In this document: positions 31,252 through 40,281 of the stretch, one piece after another | Position numbering within the stretch: the first letter of the stretch is position 1 | How the letters are laid out: each line of letters begins with the position of its first letter | DNA from: Pseudotabrizicola sp. | GTDB taxonomy: Bacteria; Pseudomonadota; Alphaproteobacteria; Rhodobacterales; Rhodobacteraceae | DNA length: 64,000 bases | Direction: 5' to 3' | Assembly: GCF_030656345.1 (NCBI RefSeq) | Contig: NZ_JAUSNR010000036.1 | Location: forward strand, 1-64,000 | Program-made: the position numbers and the translations under genes | Notes under the pieces: generated by a model | Seen by the model: only the letters and a program-made list of their open reading frames with translations | Databases searched by the model: none | What the model was told of the DNA's origin: nothing

Positions 31252-33647
31252 GTGCGAGTCAGGCGCAGGGCGTTAACCACCACCAGCAATGAGCTGACCG
31301 ACATACCCAGCGCGGCCAAGATGGGGGTGATCCAGCCAATAGCGGCGAAGGGCAGCACCAGGCCATTGTACAGGCTGGCCCAGGTGAGGTTCTCGATGAT
31401 GATGCGGCGGGTTCGTTGCGCCATGTGTAGCGCCTGCACCAGGCTGCTTAGGCGGTTGGAGAGCAGCACGGCGTCGGCGCTGGTTTTCGCCAAGTCGGTG
31501 GCGCTGCCCATGGCCACGCTGATATCGGCGGCGGCCAATACCGGCACATCGTTAACCCCATCACCGAGCATCAATACCCGGCGGCCCTGGCTGTGCAGCT
31601 GCTTCAATACGTCCAGCTTGGCATCTGGGGTGAGGCCGCCACGGGCGTCAATGATGCCTAGCTGGCGCGCCACTTCGCCGACCATCGGCGAGCTGTCGCC
31701 GGACAGCAGCATAATCTGCCAGCCTTTGGCCTTGGCCATGTCGATCAGTTGCGGCGCGTCTTCGCGTAGGCGGTCATTCAACACGAACCAGGCCAGCGGC
31801 CCTTGCTCATCGCCCAGCAGCAGCCATTGGCCGTGCTCACCGGCAATCGTCGGCGCGGGTTGCGCACTCAGCGCGCAGACAAAGCCCGCCTCGCCGATGC
31901 GCAGCACGCGGCCGCTAACCCGTCCTTGCAGGCCCAAGCCCGGATGGCTGTCGACCGCTTCTGCGGCTTCTGCAGCCTGGCCGAAGGCGCGGGCAATCGG
32001 GTGTTCGGAGCGATTTTCCAACGCAGCGGCCAGGGCCAGGCAGCTGTCGGCATCCAGCTCGCGCAAAGGGTGAATGGCGCTGAGAGTCAGGCGGCCTTCG
32101 GTGAGGGTGCCGGTCTTGTCCAGCACCAGGGTGTCGATCTGGTTCAGCCCTTCCAGCACGTGGCCACGGGTCAGCAGCATACCCAGCTTGTGCAGTGAGC
32201 CGGTCGCTGCCGTCAGTGCCGTGGGTGTGGCCAGCGCCAGCGCGCAAGGGCAGGTGGCCACCAGCAGGGCCAGGACGATCCAGAACGCGCGGGAGGGATC
32301 GAGCTGCCACCAGACCAGGCCGACGATGGCTGCCACCACCAGGACGATCAGCAGGAACCACTGCGCGACCTGATCGGCCAGTACCGCCAAGCGCGGTTTG
32401 TCGCTCTGCGCGCGCTCCAGCAGGCGAACGATGGCCGACAGCCGCGTGGCATCGCCCAAGGCCTGCACTTCGACGCTCAATGGTCCTTCGACATTCAGAG
32501 TGCCGGCGGTAACGGCATCGCCGGCCTTGCGCGGCTGCGGCAGGTATTCGCCGGTGAGCAGCGATTCATCGACGCTCGACTGGCCCTGAACAATCCGTCC
32601 GTCAGCCGGCAGTAGAGCGCCAGGCGGCACCAGCACCTGATCGCCGATACGCAGTTCGCTGAGCAGAATGCGCTGGCTCTGACCGTCGGCAGCCAGGCGT
32701 AGACAGGAGGCTGGCAGCAGGTTGACCAGCTGTGAGGTGGCGGCGGCCGTGCGTTCGCGGGCGCGGCGCTCCAGGTAGCGGCCGGCCAGCAAAAACAGGG
32801 CGAACATGCCTACTGCATCGAAATACAGCTCGCCCTGGCCGGTCACCGTCGACCAGATGCCGGCGATATAGGCACCGCCAATCGCCAAGGACACCGACAC
32901 ATCCATGGTCAGGTGGCGGGTGCGCAGGTCACGCAGCGCACCACGGAAGAACTGGCCGCAGCAGTAGAAGACAATCGGCGTGGTGAGAAACAGGCTGACC
33001 CAGCGCAGGATCTTGTCCAGCTCAGGGCTGAGGTCGATGTTGAATTCCGGCCAGGTGGCCATGGTCGCCATCATCACCTGCATCCACAGCATGCCGGCCA
33101 CGCCCAGTTCGCGCATGGCGCGGCGGTTCTCGCGCTGCAGCTGTTCTGCGGCGGCATCGGCCTGCCAGGGGTGGGCGGCGTAGCCGATTTTGCGCAGTGC
33201 CTTGAGCAGGCTGCTGAGCGGCAGTTGGCTGTCAGCCCAGCGCACCTGCAGGCGGTGGTTGGACAGGTTGAGGTGCGCCTCGCTGACGCCGGGCAGAGCG
33301 CGCAGGTGCTTTTCAATCAGCCAGCCACAGGCCGCGCAGCTGATGCCCTCGATCAGCAGGCAGGTTTCGCTGAGTTCGCCGTCATGCTCGACAAACGGCT
33401 GCTGCACGTCGCTGCGGTCATACAGCGCCAGCTCATCGGGCAGCGCTTGGGGCAGGCTTTGCGGGTTGGCGGCGCTTTCGCTGCGGTGCTTGTAGTAATG
33501 CTCCAGGCCGCCGCTGACGATGGCTTCGGCCACTGCCTGACAGCCCGGGCAGCACATCTCGCGGGTCGCGCCCAGTACCTGGGCCTGGAAACGGCTGCCG
33601 GCGGGAACCGGCAGACCACAGTGATAGCAGGGAGTCGGGCTGGCCAT
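31248..33647 (-). CDS. ccoI: Copper-translocating P1B-type ATPase CcoI
   Basis: 799-residue pump of the CcoI/CtpA type that supplies copper for cbb3 oxidase assembly. An N-terminal cysteine-rich domain (CYHC, CCPGC) is followed by an HMA domain with Cys104-Cys107 (ISCAACGW), eight membrane helices with the ion-path CPC in ATCPCALALATPTAL, phosphorylation motif DKTGTLTEG, and hinge GDGVNDVPVLAAADISVAMG. It lies between ccoH and ccoS. Length and order are normal for Pseudomonas. Confidence 0.95.
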   Translation of the reverse strand: MASPTPCYHCGLPVPAGSRFQAQVLGATREMCCPGCQAVAEAIVSGGLEHYYKHRSESAANPQSLPQALPDELALYDRSDVQQPFVEHDGELSETCLLIEGISCAACGWLIEKHLRALPGVSEAHLNLSNHRLQVRWADSQLPLSSLLKALRKIGYAAHPWQADAAAEQLQRENRRAMRELGVAGMLWMQVMMATMATWPEFNIDLSPELDKILRWVSLFLTTPIVFYCCGQFFRGALRDLRTRHLTMDVSVSLAIGGAYIAGIWSTVTGQGELYFDAVGMFALFLLAGRYLERRARERTAAATSQLVNLLPASCLRLAADGQSQRILLSELRIGDQVLVPPGALLPADGRIVQGQSSVDESLLTGEYLPQPRKAGDAVTAGTLNVEGPLSVEVQALGDATRLSAIVRLLERAQSDKPRLAVLADQVAQWFLLIVLVVAAIVGLVWWQLDPSRAFWIVLALLVATCPCALALATPTALTAATGSLHKLGMLLTRGHVLEGLNQIDTLVLDKTGTLTEGRLTLSAIHPLRELDADSCLALAAALENRSEHPIARAFGQAAEAAEAVDSHPGLGLQGRVSGRVLRIGEAGFVCALSAQPAPTIAGEHGQWLLLGDEQGPLAWFVLNDRLREDAPQLIDMAKAKGWQIMLLSGDSSPMVGEVARQLGIIDARGGLTPDAKLDVLKQLHSQGRRVLMLGDGVNDVPVLAAADISVAMGSATDLAKTSADAVLLSNRLSSLVQALHMAQRTRRIIIENLTWASLYNGLVLPFAAIGWITPILAALGMSVSSLLVVVNALRLTRT

Positions 33648-33655
33648 CGGTGCGC

Positions 33656-34180
33656 TTATTGAGCATCCCCGAGAAGGATGTTCTGCCCGCTTTGCACGTT
33701 TTCTTCCTCAAACAGGCGCCAGTCCTTGCCACCTTCCTGGCCGATCAGCTCGACAAAGCGCCGGCCTTGCACGGCGTCGATCATCTGTCCGCTGTAGCTG
33801 CCATCGGCCTGAGGTTGCAGGATCACCCGGCGGTCGCGCTCGGGTTGGGTCGGCGATATCAGATTGAGCACCAGCTGCTGCGGACGGCTATTGCCGCTCA
33901 GCTGCAGGGTGGCGGTGCCGTTGTCATCGTTGAGCAGCAGGCTGGCGTGCAGCTTCAGGCGAATGGCGTGGTTTTCCCGCTCCAGCGACTGGTTGATGCC
34001 CTTGCCGACGTCGTAATAGTCATCGGAGATCAGCCCTGGCGGGTTCTTCGTGGCGATGGTCAGCAGGGTCAGCCCCTGGACCACTGAATAGGCCAGCAGG
34101 CCAATCAGGAACCAGGGCCAGAATTGCTTGTACCAGGGCTTGATGATTTCGGCGTTCTTTTCAGCTATGGGTTCAGACAT
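33656..34180 (-). CDS. ccoH: cbb3 assembly protein CcoH (FixH family)
   Basis: 174 residues: an N-terminal cytoplasmic piece, one membrane helix ([23 protein letters not shown]) and a periplasmic beta domain starting [21 protein letters not shown], the FixH signature. It binds the oxidase during maturation. It sits 12 bases after ccoG and 8 bases before ccoI. Confidence 0.93.
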   Translation of the reverse strand: MSEPIAEKNAEIIKPWYKQFWPWFLIGLLAYSVVQGLTLLTIATKNPPGLISDDYYDVGKGINQSLERENHAIRLKLHASLLLNDDNGTATLQLSGNSRPQQLVLNLISPTQPERDRRVILQPQADGSYSGQMIDAVQGRRFVELIGQEGGKDWRLFEEENVQSGQNILLGDAQ

Positions 34181-34192
34181 GGTCTTCTCTAA

Positions 34193-35605
34193 TCAGCGCA
34201 CGCTGGGGCCGATAAAGCGGCTGGCGGCGTCGGTTTTGATGCTTGGGTCATCCGCCGAGTGCAGGCGGAAGGTGATTTCATTGGTGCTCGAAGGTAGTTT
34301 TTCCGGGTCGATGGACAGCTCGACAGGCAGCGACAGCACCTCGCCAGCGATTGCCTTGATCTCGCGCTTGCCTTCGTACACCAGGCCGTCAAGGCCGTCG
34401 GCTTCGATCAGGTAAGTGACCTCGTGCTGGGCCTTGTTCATGATCTTCAGGGTGTAGACGTTCTCGATCCGGCCCTCTTCGTTTTCGCGGTAAAGCACGC
34501 GGTCCTTGAGCACATCCAGTTCCACCAGCGAGCGGTCGGCAACTGCCCAGGCAAATACGCAGAACATCGCGACCAAAGCTACGGCGTAACCAATCAGGCG
34601 TGGTCGTACCAGTTGGGTTTTCTGCCCGGAGAGGTTGTGCTCGGTGGTGTAGCTGATCAGCCCTTTGGGGTAGTTCATCTTGTCCATGATGCTGTCGCAG
34701 GCGTCGATGCAGGCCGCGCAGCCGATGCATTCGATCTGCAGGCCGTCGCGGATGTCGATGCCGGTAGGGCAGACGTGCACGCACATTTTACAGTCGATGC
34801 AGTCGCCCAGGCCTTCGGCCTTGTAATCGGCATCGCGCTTGCGTGGGCCACGGTGTTCGCCGCGCCGCGGGTCGTAGGAGACGATCAGGGTGTCCTGGTC
34901 GAACATCACGCTCTGGAAGCGCGCATAGGGGCACATGTAGATGCACACCTGCTCGCGCAGGTAGCCAGCGTTGCCGTAAGTAGCGACAGTAAAGAAGCCG
35001 ACCCAGAACAGCGCCCAGCCGCCTGCTTGCAGGCTGAACAGCTCGGGGATCAGTTCGCGGATTGGCGTGAAGTAGCCGACGAAAGTGATCGCGGTAACCA
35101 GCGATACGCCGACCCAGATGCCGTGCTTGGCCAGTTTGCGCAGAAATTTCTGCGTGGTCATCGGGCTCTTGTCGAGCTTCATGCGTTGGTTGCGATCACC
35201 TTCGGTGACCTTTTCCGCCCACATGAATACCCAGGTGAATACGCTTTGCGGGCAGGTGTAGCCACACCACACGCGGCCGGCGAACACGGTGATAAAGAAC
35301 AGACCGAAGGCGGCAATGATCAACAGCGCCGAGAGCAGAACGAAGTCCTGCGGCCAGTAGGTGGAGCCGAAAATATAGAATTTGCGCTCCGGCAGGTTCC
35401 ACCAGACGGCCTGACGGCCATTCCAGGTCAACCATACGGTGCCGAAGTACAACAGGAAGAGGGCTGCGCCACCGAGCATGCGCAAGTTGCGGAAGATGCC
35501 AGTGAAGGAGCGGGTGTAGATTTTTTCGCGGTTGGCGTACAGGTCAACAACTTCGACCTTGGCCGGGGCAGGGGTGACGTCTTTAACTGGAATCTGTGCA
35601 CTCAT
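34193..35605 (-). CDS. ccoG: cbb3 accessory ferredoxin-like membrane protein CcoG (RdxA/FixG)
   Basis: 470 residues. Membrane helices in the first half include LMLGG to LYFGTVWLTW and LIIAAFGLFFITVFAGRVWCGYTCPQSVF, with CGYTCP. Two 4Fe-4S ferredoxin motifs follow (CIDCKMCVHVCP and CIGCAACIDACD), then a C-terminal Ig-like FixG domain. CcoG reduces Cu(II) for insertion into the oxidase. First gene of the ccoGHIS group, separated from ccoP by a long hairpin. Confidence 0.94.
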   Translation of the reverse strand: MSAQIPVKDVTPAPAKVEVVDLYANREKIYTRSFTGIFRNLRMLGGAALFLLYFGTVWLTWNGRQAVWWNLPERKFYIFGSTYWPQDFVLLSALLIIAAFGLFFITVFAGRVWCGYTCPQSVFTWVFMWAEKVTEGDRNQRMKLDKSPMTTQKFLRKLAKHGIWVGVSLVTAITFVGYFTPIRELIPELFSLQAGGWALFWVGFFTVATYGNAGYLREQVCIYMCPYARFQSVMFDQDTLIVSYDPRRGEHRGPRKRDADYKAEGLGDCIDCKMCVHVCPTGIDIRDGLQIECIGCAACIDACDSIMDKMNYPKGLISYTTEHNLSGQKTQLVRPRLIGYAVALVAMFCVFAWAVADRSLVELDVLKDRVLYRENEEGRIENVYTLKIMNKAQHEVTYLIEADGLDGLVYEGKREIKAIAGEVLSLPVELSIDPEKLPSSTNEITFRLHSADDPSIKTDAASRFIGPSVR

Positions 35606-35697
35606 CAGTTCGTACCACGGCGGTTGATTGGCTGCCCTGGTCGATACGTGCCGGCCGGGGTCATACGGGCTCTTGCGCTATGGTACGCCTGACGATT

Positions 35698-35734
35698 GCC
35701 TGACAGGTGCGACCTGCGGTCGCGCCTGTCAGGC
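35698..35734. terminator. Hairpin between ccoP and ccoG
   Basis: A 17-bp stem with one G-T pair: GCCTGACAGGTGCGACC (35698-35714) with GGTCGCGCCTGTCAGGC (35718-35734), loop TGC, beginning 8 bases after the ccoP stop. It is very stable and should end or stabilise the ccoNOQP transcript before ccoG. Confidence 0.8.
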
Positions 35735-35741
35735 AGGAGAA

Positions 35742-36731
35742 TTACTTCTCGGTTTTTGCGTGCGACAGGCTGTACACGTAAGCCGCCAGCAGATGCACCT
35801 TATCGTTGCCCAGGAAGTCAGCCTGGGCGGGCATCTTGCCGTTGCGGCCATAGCGCAGAGTTTGTTGCACCTGAGCAAAGCTGGAGCCGTAAAGCCAGAC
35901 TTTGTCGGTCAGGTTGGGGGCGCCCATGGCCTGTTGGCCCTTACCTTCAGCGCCATGACAGACTGCACAATTGGTCGCGAAGATGTCTTGACCTGCGGCA
36001 AGATCAACCGCGATACCTTCCGGGTTTTTCAAACCGGACAGGCTGCGGATGTAACCGGCCACGTTGCGGATGCCTTCTTCGCCGATGCTGTCTTTCCACG
36101 CTGGCATGGCTGCCTGACGGCCGCCCATGATGGTGGTCTTGATGGTTTCTGGCTCGCCGCCATACAGCCAATCATTGTCGGTCAGGTTCGGGAAGCCATA
36201 AGCGCCCTTGGCGTCGGAGCCGTGGCAGACCGAGCAGTTGGAAGCAAACAGGCGACCGCCCATTTTCAACGCTTGCTCGTCCTGGGCCACTTGCTCGATT
36301 GGCATGGCGGCATATTTGGCGAAGATCGGCCCGTACTGGCCTTCAGCCTTGGCCATCTCCTTTTCCCACTGGTGCACACCGGTCCAGCCTGCATTGCGCT
36401 CTACACCACCGGCAATTTGGATATTGGTGGCGAAGGGGGTCTTGGCCTCGCTGTCGAGGTAGTCGTAGCCCGGCAGCAGACCTTTCCAGTTACCCAGGCC
36501 CGGGTAGAGCGCCAGGTAGCCGAGGGCAAAGATGATGGTGCCGACAAACAGCATGAACCACCACTTGGGCAGCGGGTTGTCGAACTCTTCGATACCGTCG
36601 AACTCATGCCCAACGGTTTCTTCGGTGGTTTCTTCGCGCTGGCCCTTACGGGTGCCGAAGATCAGCCAGGTCAGGGCAAAGATGGTGCCCAGAGACAGAA
36701 TGGTTACGTACCAACTCCAGAACGTGGTCAT
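35742..36731 (-). CDS. ccoP: cbb3 oxidase dihaem subunit CcoP
   Basis: 329 residues. Two N-terminal membrane helices (residues about 5-27 and 57-77) are followed by two cytochrome c domains with CSVCH (Cys166, Cys169, His170) and CAVCH (Cys255, Cys258, His259). Met ligands are in QAAMPAW and GKMPAQ. It takes electrons from soluble or bound cytochromes and passes them to CcoO. Its ATG overlaps the ccoQ stop. Confidence 0.96.
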   Translation of the reverse strand: MTTFWSWYVTILSLGTIFALTWLIFGTRKGQREETTEETVGHEFDGIEEFDNPLPKWWFMLFVGTIIFALGYLALYPGLGNWKGLLPGYDYLDSEAKTPFATNIQIAGGVERNAGWTGVHQWEKEMAKAEGQYGPIFAKYAAMPIEQVAQDEQALKMGGRLFASNCSVCHGSDAKGAYGFPNLTDNDWLYGGEPETIKTTIMGGRQAAMPAWKDSIGEEGIRNVAGYIRSLSGLKNPEGIAVDLAAGQDIFATNCAVCHGAEGKGQQAMGAPNLTDKVWLYGSSFAQVQQTLRYGRNGKMPAQADFLGNDKVHLLAAYVYSLSHAKTEK

Positions 36732-36913
36732 TGGTTATTGCTCCTGGAAGATTGCTCGTCACGCTCATTGGGTTTGGGATCGTCGGCGAAGGGCAGGTTA
36801 GCGGCCTCGTCGAAGCTGGATTTACGCTTGCTGCTATAGGCCCAGAGCACCACGCCAATAAAGGCAACGAACACCACTGCTGTGCCTATGCCGCGAATCA
36901 TCCCGATATCCAT
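36728..36913 (-). CDS. ccoQ: cbb3 oxidase small subunit CcoQ
   Basis: 61 residues with one membrane helix ([17 protein letters not shown]) and the CcoQ ending [19 protein letters not shown]. It stabilises the core complex. Its stop overlaps the ccoP ATG, and it starts 5 bases after the ccoO stop. Confidence 0.94.
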   Translation of the reverse strand: MDIGMIRGIGTAVVFVAFIGVVLWAYSSKRKSSFDEAANLPFADDPKPNERDEQSSRSNNQ

Positions 36914-36918
36914 GTGCG

Positions 36919-37527
36919 TTACCGTTTGTTCTTGATGGATGTGCCGAGAACCTGCAGGTACGCAACCAGTGCGTCCATTTCGGTCTTGCCTTTTACTGCG
37001 TCCTTGGCCCCAGCGATGTCTTCATCGGTGTAAGGGATGCCAAAACCACGCATGACTTCCATCTTCTTGGCGGTGTCCTTGCCGTCGAGTTTGTGCTCGA
37101 CCAACCAGGGGTATGCCGGCATCTTCGACTCCGGCACCACGTTGCGCGGGTTGTACAGATGCGCACGTTGCCATTCATCCGAGTAACGACCGCCGACGCG
37201 GGCCAGGTCCGGACCAGTACGCTTGGAACCCCACAGGAAGGGGTGGTCCCAGACGCTTTCACCGGCTACCGAGTAGTGGCCGTAACGTTCGGTTTCAGCA
37301 CGGAACGGACGGATCATCTGCGAGTGGCAGCCGACACAGCCGTTGGCGATGTACACATCGCGGCCTTCCAGTTGCAGCGCGGTGTAAGGCTTGAGGCCTT
37401 CCACCGGCTCGTTGGTAACGTCCTGGAAAAACAGCGGAACGATTTGAGTCAGGCCGCCGATGCTGACGGCCAGAACCATCAGCAGCGCCATCAGGCCAAT
37501 ATTCTTCTCAAGGATTTCGTGTTTCAT
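36919..37527 (-). CDS. ccoO: cbb3 oxidase monohaem subunit CcoO
   Basis: 202 residues: one N-terminal membrane helix, then a cytochrome c domain with CVGCH (Cys64, Cys67, His68) and [15 protein letters not shown]. Typical segments [18 protein letters not shown] and [12 protein letters not shown] (axial Met) follow. It matches Pseudomonas CcoO along its whole length, so it belongs with the left genome. It starts at the last base of the ccoN stop region. Confidence 0.96.
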   Translation of the reverse strand: MKHEILEKNIGLMALLMVLAVSIGGLTQIVPLFFQDVTNEPVEGLKPYTALQLEGRDVYIANGCVGCHSQMIRPFRAETERYGHYSVAGESVWDHPFLWGSKRTGPDLARVGGRYSDEWQRAHLYNPRNVVPESKMPAYPWLVEHKLDGKDTAKKMEVMRGFGIPYTDEDIAGAKDAVKGKTEMDALVAYLQVLGTSIKNKR

Positions 37528-39152
37528 CAGTGCGCGCTCCCTGCTGTGAGTTGGGCGGCAGGAATCTGTGCGGCTGCTTCGTATTCCGAAGCCTTGGCGG
37601 CACGCACGGTGCGGTAGGTGTTGTAAGCCATCAGTAGCATGCCGGCGACGAAGAAGGCGCCACCAATCATGCGCACCACGTAACCCGGGTGGCTGGCTTC
37701 CAGCGCTTCAACGAAGGAGTAGGTGAGGGTGCCGTCTTCGTTGACTGCACGCCACATCAGGCCTTGGGTGATGCCGTTGACCCACATCGAGGCGATGTAC
37801 AGCACGGTGCCGATGGTGGCCAGCCAGAAGTGCGCATTGATCAGGCCAACGCTGTGCATCTGTGGACGACCGAAAACCTTAGGCAGCAGGTGGTACAGCG
37901 CGCCAATGGAGATCATCGCCACCCAGCCGAGCGCGCCGGCGTGAACGTGGCCGATGGTCCAGTCGGTGTAGTGCGACAGGGCGTTGACGGTTTTGATCGC
38001 CATCATCGGACCTTCGAAGGTCGACATGCCGTAGAACGCCAGCGATACCACCAGGAAGCGCAGGATTGGGTCGGTGCGCAGCTTATGCCAGGCGCCCGAC
38101 AGGCTCATCATGCCGTTGATCATGCCGCCCCAGCTTGGTGCCAGCAGGATGATCGACATCGCCATACCGAGGGACTGCGCCCAATCCGGCAGTGCGGTGT
38201 AGTGCAGGTGGTGCGGACCGGCCCAGATGTACAGGGTGATCAGCGCCCAGAAGTGCACGATGGACAGGCGATACGAGTAGATCGGACGCTCGGCCTGCTT
38301 GGGCACGAAGTAGTACATCATCCCCAGAAAGCCGGTGGTCAGGAAGAAACCTACTGCGTTGTGGCCGTACCACCACTGGATCATCGCATCCTGCACGCCA
38401 GAGGTGACCTGCACCGATTGCGAGCCGAAGAACGACACCGGGATCGCCATGTTGTTCACAAGATGCAGCATGGCAATGGTGATGATCATCGCCAACAGGA
38501 ACCAGTTGGCGACGTAGATATGGGGTTCCTTGCGCTTCATCAGCGTGCCGGCAAACACTGCCAGAAAGGCGACCCAGACCACTGTGATCAGGATGTCCAC
38601 ATACCAGACCGGTTCGGCATATTCCTTGGACTGGGTTGCGCCCAGCACATAGCCGGAAGCCGCAAGCACGATCACCAGCTGCCAGCCCCAGAACACGAAC
38701 CAGCCCAGATTGCCGCCCCACAGCCGCACGGCGCTGGTGCGCTGCACAATGTAGAACGACGACATGATCAGCGCGTTGCCGCCAAAGGCAAAGATCACCG
38801 CACTGGTGTGCAGCGGGCGCAGTCGGCCAAAGTTGCCCATGCCCTGCAACGCTTCAAAGTTCAGCCAGGGCCAGGCCAGCTGGCTGGCGATCACCACGCC
38901 GACCAGAAAGCCGACGATGCCCCAGAACGCGGTGGCGATCACGCCGGCGCGCACGACCCCGTCCATATATTCGTTGCGGTTGACGGTTTTCACCTCGTCC
39001 ATGCCGCGCAGCACCACCAGAAAGATGATGCTCGCCGCCAGCATGACCGTGACCGCGTTGACCAGATAGGCCAGGTCACGGGCGTAGTTGGCCGCAATTG
39101 CCGCACCTACCGCCAGCAGACCAAGCACGACCAGTTTCAGATAATCCCACAT
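37527..39152 (-). CDS. ccoN: cbb3 oxidase catalytic subunit CcoN - hybrid of two lineages
   Basis: 541-residue haem-copper oxidase subunit I carrying haem b and the b3-CuB centre, open throughout. Residues 1 to about 254 follow the alphaproteobacterial form: the extra N-terminal part [26 protein letters not shown], absent from Pseudomonas CcoN (about 475 residues), then [18 protein letters not shown] and [14 protein letters not shown]. From about residue 290 to the end it follows Pseudomonas: [38 protein letters not shown] and [23 protein letters not shown]. The switch is in the invariant block [11 protein letters not shown] to KQAERP. Catalytic histidines are present. It is probably an assembly join, so the gene as shown may not exist in any cell. 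Confidence 0.9.
   Translation of the reverse strand: MWDYLKLVVLGLLAVGAAIAANYARDLAYLVNAVTVMLAASIIFLVVLRGMDEVKTVNRNEYMDGVVRAGVIATAFWGIVGFLVGVVIASQLAWPWLNFEALQGMGNFGRLRPLHTSAVIFAFGGNALIMSSFYIVQRTSAVRLWGGNLGWFVFWGWQLVIVLAASGYVLGATQSKEYAEPVWYVDILITVVWVAFLAVFAGTLMKRKEPHIYVANWFLLAMIITIAMLHLVNNMAIPVSFFGSQSVQVTSGVQDAMIQWWYGHNAVGFFLTTGFLGMMYYFVPKQAERPIYSYRLSIVHFWALITLYIWAGPHHLHYTALPDWAQSLGMAMSIILLAPSWGGMINGMMSLSGAWHKLRTDPILRFLVVSLAFYGMSTFEGPMMAIKTVNALSHYTDWTIGHVHAGALGWVAMISIGALYHLLPKVFGRPQMHSVGLINAHFWLATIGTVLYIASMWVNGITQGLMWRAVNEDGTLTYSFVEALEASHPGYVVRMIGGAFFVAGMLLMAYNTYRTVRAAKASEYEAAAQIPAAQLTAGSAH
38285..38392. other. Junction between Pseudomonas-type and Rhodobacteraceae-type DNA
   Basis: All genes left of this block are Pseudomonas-like and all genes right of it Rhodobacteraceae-like. 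Within ccoN the change of protein type falls between residues 255 and 290, where both lineages share almost the same sequence ([15 protein letters not shown] to PKQAERP), so the exact base cannot be fixed. No IS, repeat, tRNA or integrase is at the point. Confidence 0.85.
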
Positions 39153-39258
39153 TTCACGTCCCTTCGTCCTTGGCTGGATCTGCCCCCGGCATGATTCGGG
39201 TGCCAGTCCGCGCGCTTACCGACAGATCTGCTTGTGCGCGTGAAGACCCCTCCGGTCC

Positions 39259-39272
39259 TTGATCCATATCAA
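39259..39272. promoter_or_regulatory. FnrL box 1 between ccoN and uspA
   Basis: TTGATCCATATCAA is a perfect FNR consensus dyad (TTGATnnnnATCAA), 107 bases before the ccoN ATG and 108 before uspA, so it could serve either divergent promoter. Confidence 0.88.
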
Positions 39273-39290
39273 CCAAACGTCACCAACTGC

Positions 39291-39304
39291 CTGATAAAGA
39301 TCAA
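39291..39304. promoter_or_regulatory. FnrL box 2 between ccoN and uspA
   Basis: CTGATAAAGATCAA has one mismatch to TTGATnnnnATCAA. It is 18 bases from the first box and 76 bases before the uspA start. A double site suits separate control of ccoN and uspA. Confidence 0.7.
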
Positions 39305-39379
39305 TGCGACGTCATCACTCAGCCCCCGGCTTCGCGATCAGGACCGGGACGCAGGGACGCCGGAAAACAGGAGGGATCC

Positions 39380-40225
39380 ATGACCTATAAATCCATCTTT
39401 ACCGTTGCCACCCACACCGCGCAGGTGCCGCAGACTATCGCTGCAGCGGCAAGGCTGTGCGCGCAGACCGATGCGCATCTGGACATTCTGGCGCTGGGGG
39501 TTGACCGGACGCAGATCGGCTATTCCTATATCGGATCGGGGGCCGTCTTGTTGCAGGTGTCGCAAGAGCGTGCCGAAAGTGACGCCCTTGCGCTGGAGGG
39601 CGCGGTCAAGGCTGCCCTTGCCGCCGAAGCCCCCGGCCTGCGCGCCAGTGTCGAGGCGGCGGTGACCCAGATCGGCGCGATGACCGATCTGGTCGCGCAG
39701 CGCGCGCGCTTTGCCGATCTGGTGGTGCTGGCGCGGCCCTATGGCAAGGAACAGGGAGTCGAGGCGGAAGCCGTCGTCGAAGCCGCACTGTTCGAAGGCC
39801 GCGCCCCGGTTCTGGTGCTGCCGGAAACCGGGCTGACCCACGCGGTGCCAAAGCGGGTGGTGGTGGCCTGGAACCAGAGCCGCGAGGCGATGGCGGCGGT
39901 GCGCGCCGCGCTGCCCTTGCTCAAACAGGCCGATCAGGTGGCGATCACCGTAATCGATCCGCCGGTACATGGGCCCGAACGGTCAGACCCCGGCGGCATG
40001 CTGTGCCAGATGCTGGTGCGCCACGGCGTGCGGGCCGAAGTGACGGTGCTGGCCCGCAGCCTGCCCCGCGTGTCGGATGTGTTGCTACGCCATCTGCGCG
40101 ACAGGGATGCCGATCTGCTGGTGATGGGGGCCTACGGCCATTCGCGGTTCCGCGAGGCCATTCTGGGCGGGGCCACCCGCAACATGCTGGAACAATGCAC
40201 CGTGCCGGTGCTGATGGCGCACTAA
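39380..40225 (+). CDS. Tandem universal stress protein
   Basis: 281 residues with two Usp domains (about 1-145 and 150-281). The second has the ATP-type loop GAYGHSRFREAILGGATRNMLEQCTVPVLMAH (GxGxxG-like G-AYGHSR). The first ends LVVLARPYGKEQG and APVLVLPETG. In Rhodobacter and Paracoccus a usp gene lies between fnrL and ccoNOQP and is controlled by FnrL, as here with two boxes upstream. AGGAGGG precedes the ATG. Its role is probably survival under low oxygen. The molecular target is unknown. Confidence 0.9.
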   Translation: MTYKSIFTVATHTAQVPQTIAAAARLCAQTDAHLDILALGVDRTQIGYSYIGSGAVLLQVSQERAESDALALEGAVKAALAAEAPGLRASVEAAVTQIGAMTDLVAQRARFADLVVLARPYGKEQGVEAEAVVEAALFEGRAPVLVLPETGLTHAVPKRVVVAWNQSREAMAAVRAALPLLKQADQVAITVIDPPVHGPERSDPGGMLCQMLVRHGVRAEVTVLARSLPRVSDVLLRHLRDRDADLLVMGAYGHSRFREAILGGATRNMLEQCTVPVLMAH

Positions 40226-40281
40226 GGCTGGTACATGCCGGGGGCGGTTTGCCCCCCGGCATGGGAGCCGGAGCCAGCACC

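Noticed and set aside
34424..35692. 422-codon open frame opposite ccoG
   Set aside because: Antisense to a gene with ferredoxin motifs; no family resemblance.
37689..39194. 501-codon open frame opposite ccoN
   Set aside because: His/Gln/Arg-rich antisense shadow of a clear oxidase gene; it also crosses the lineage junction.
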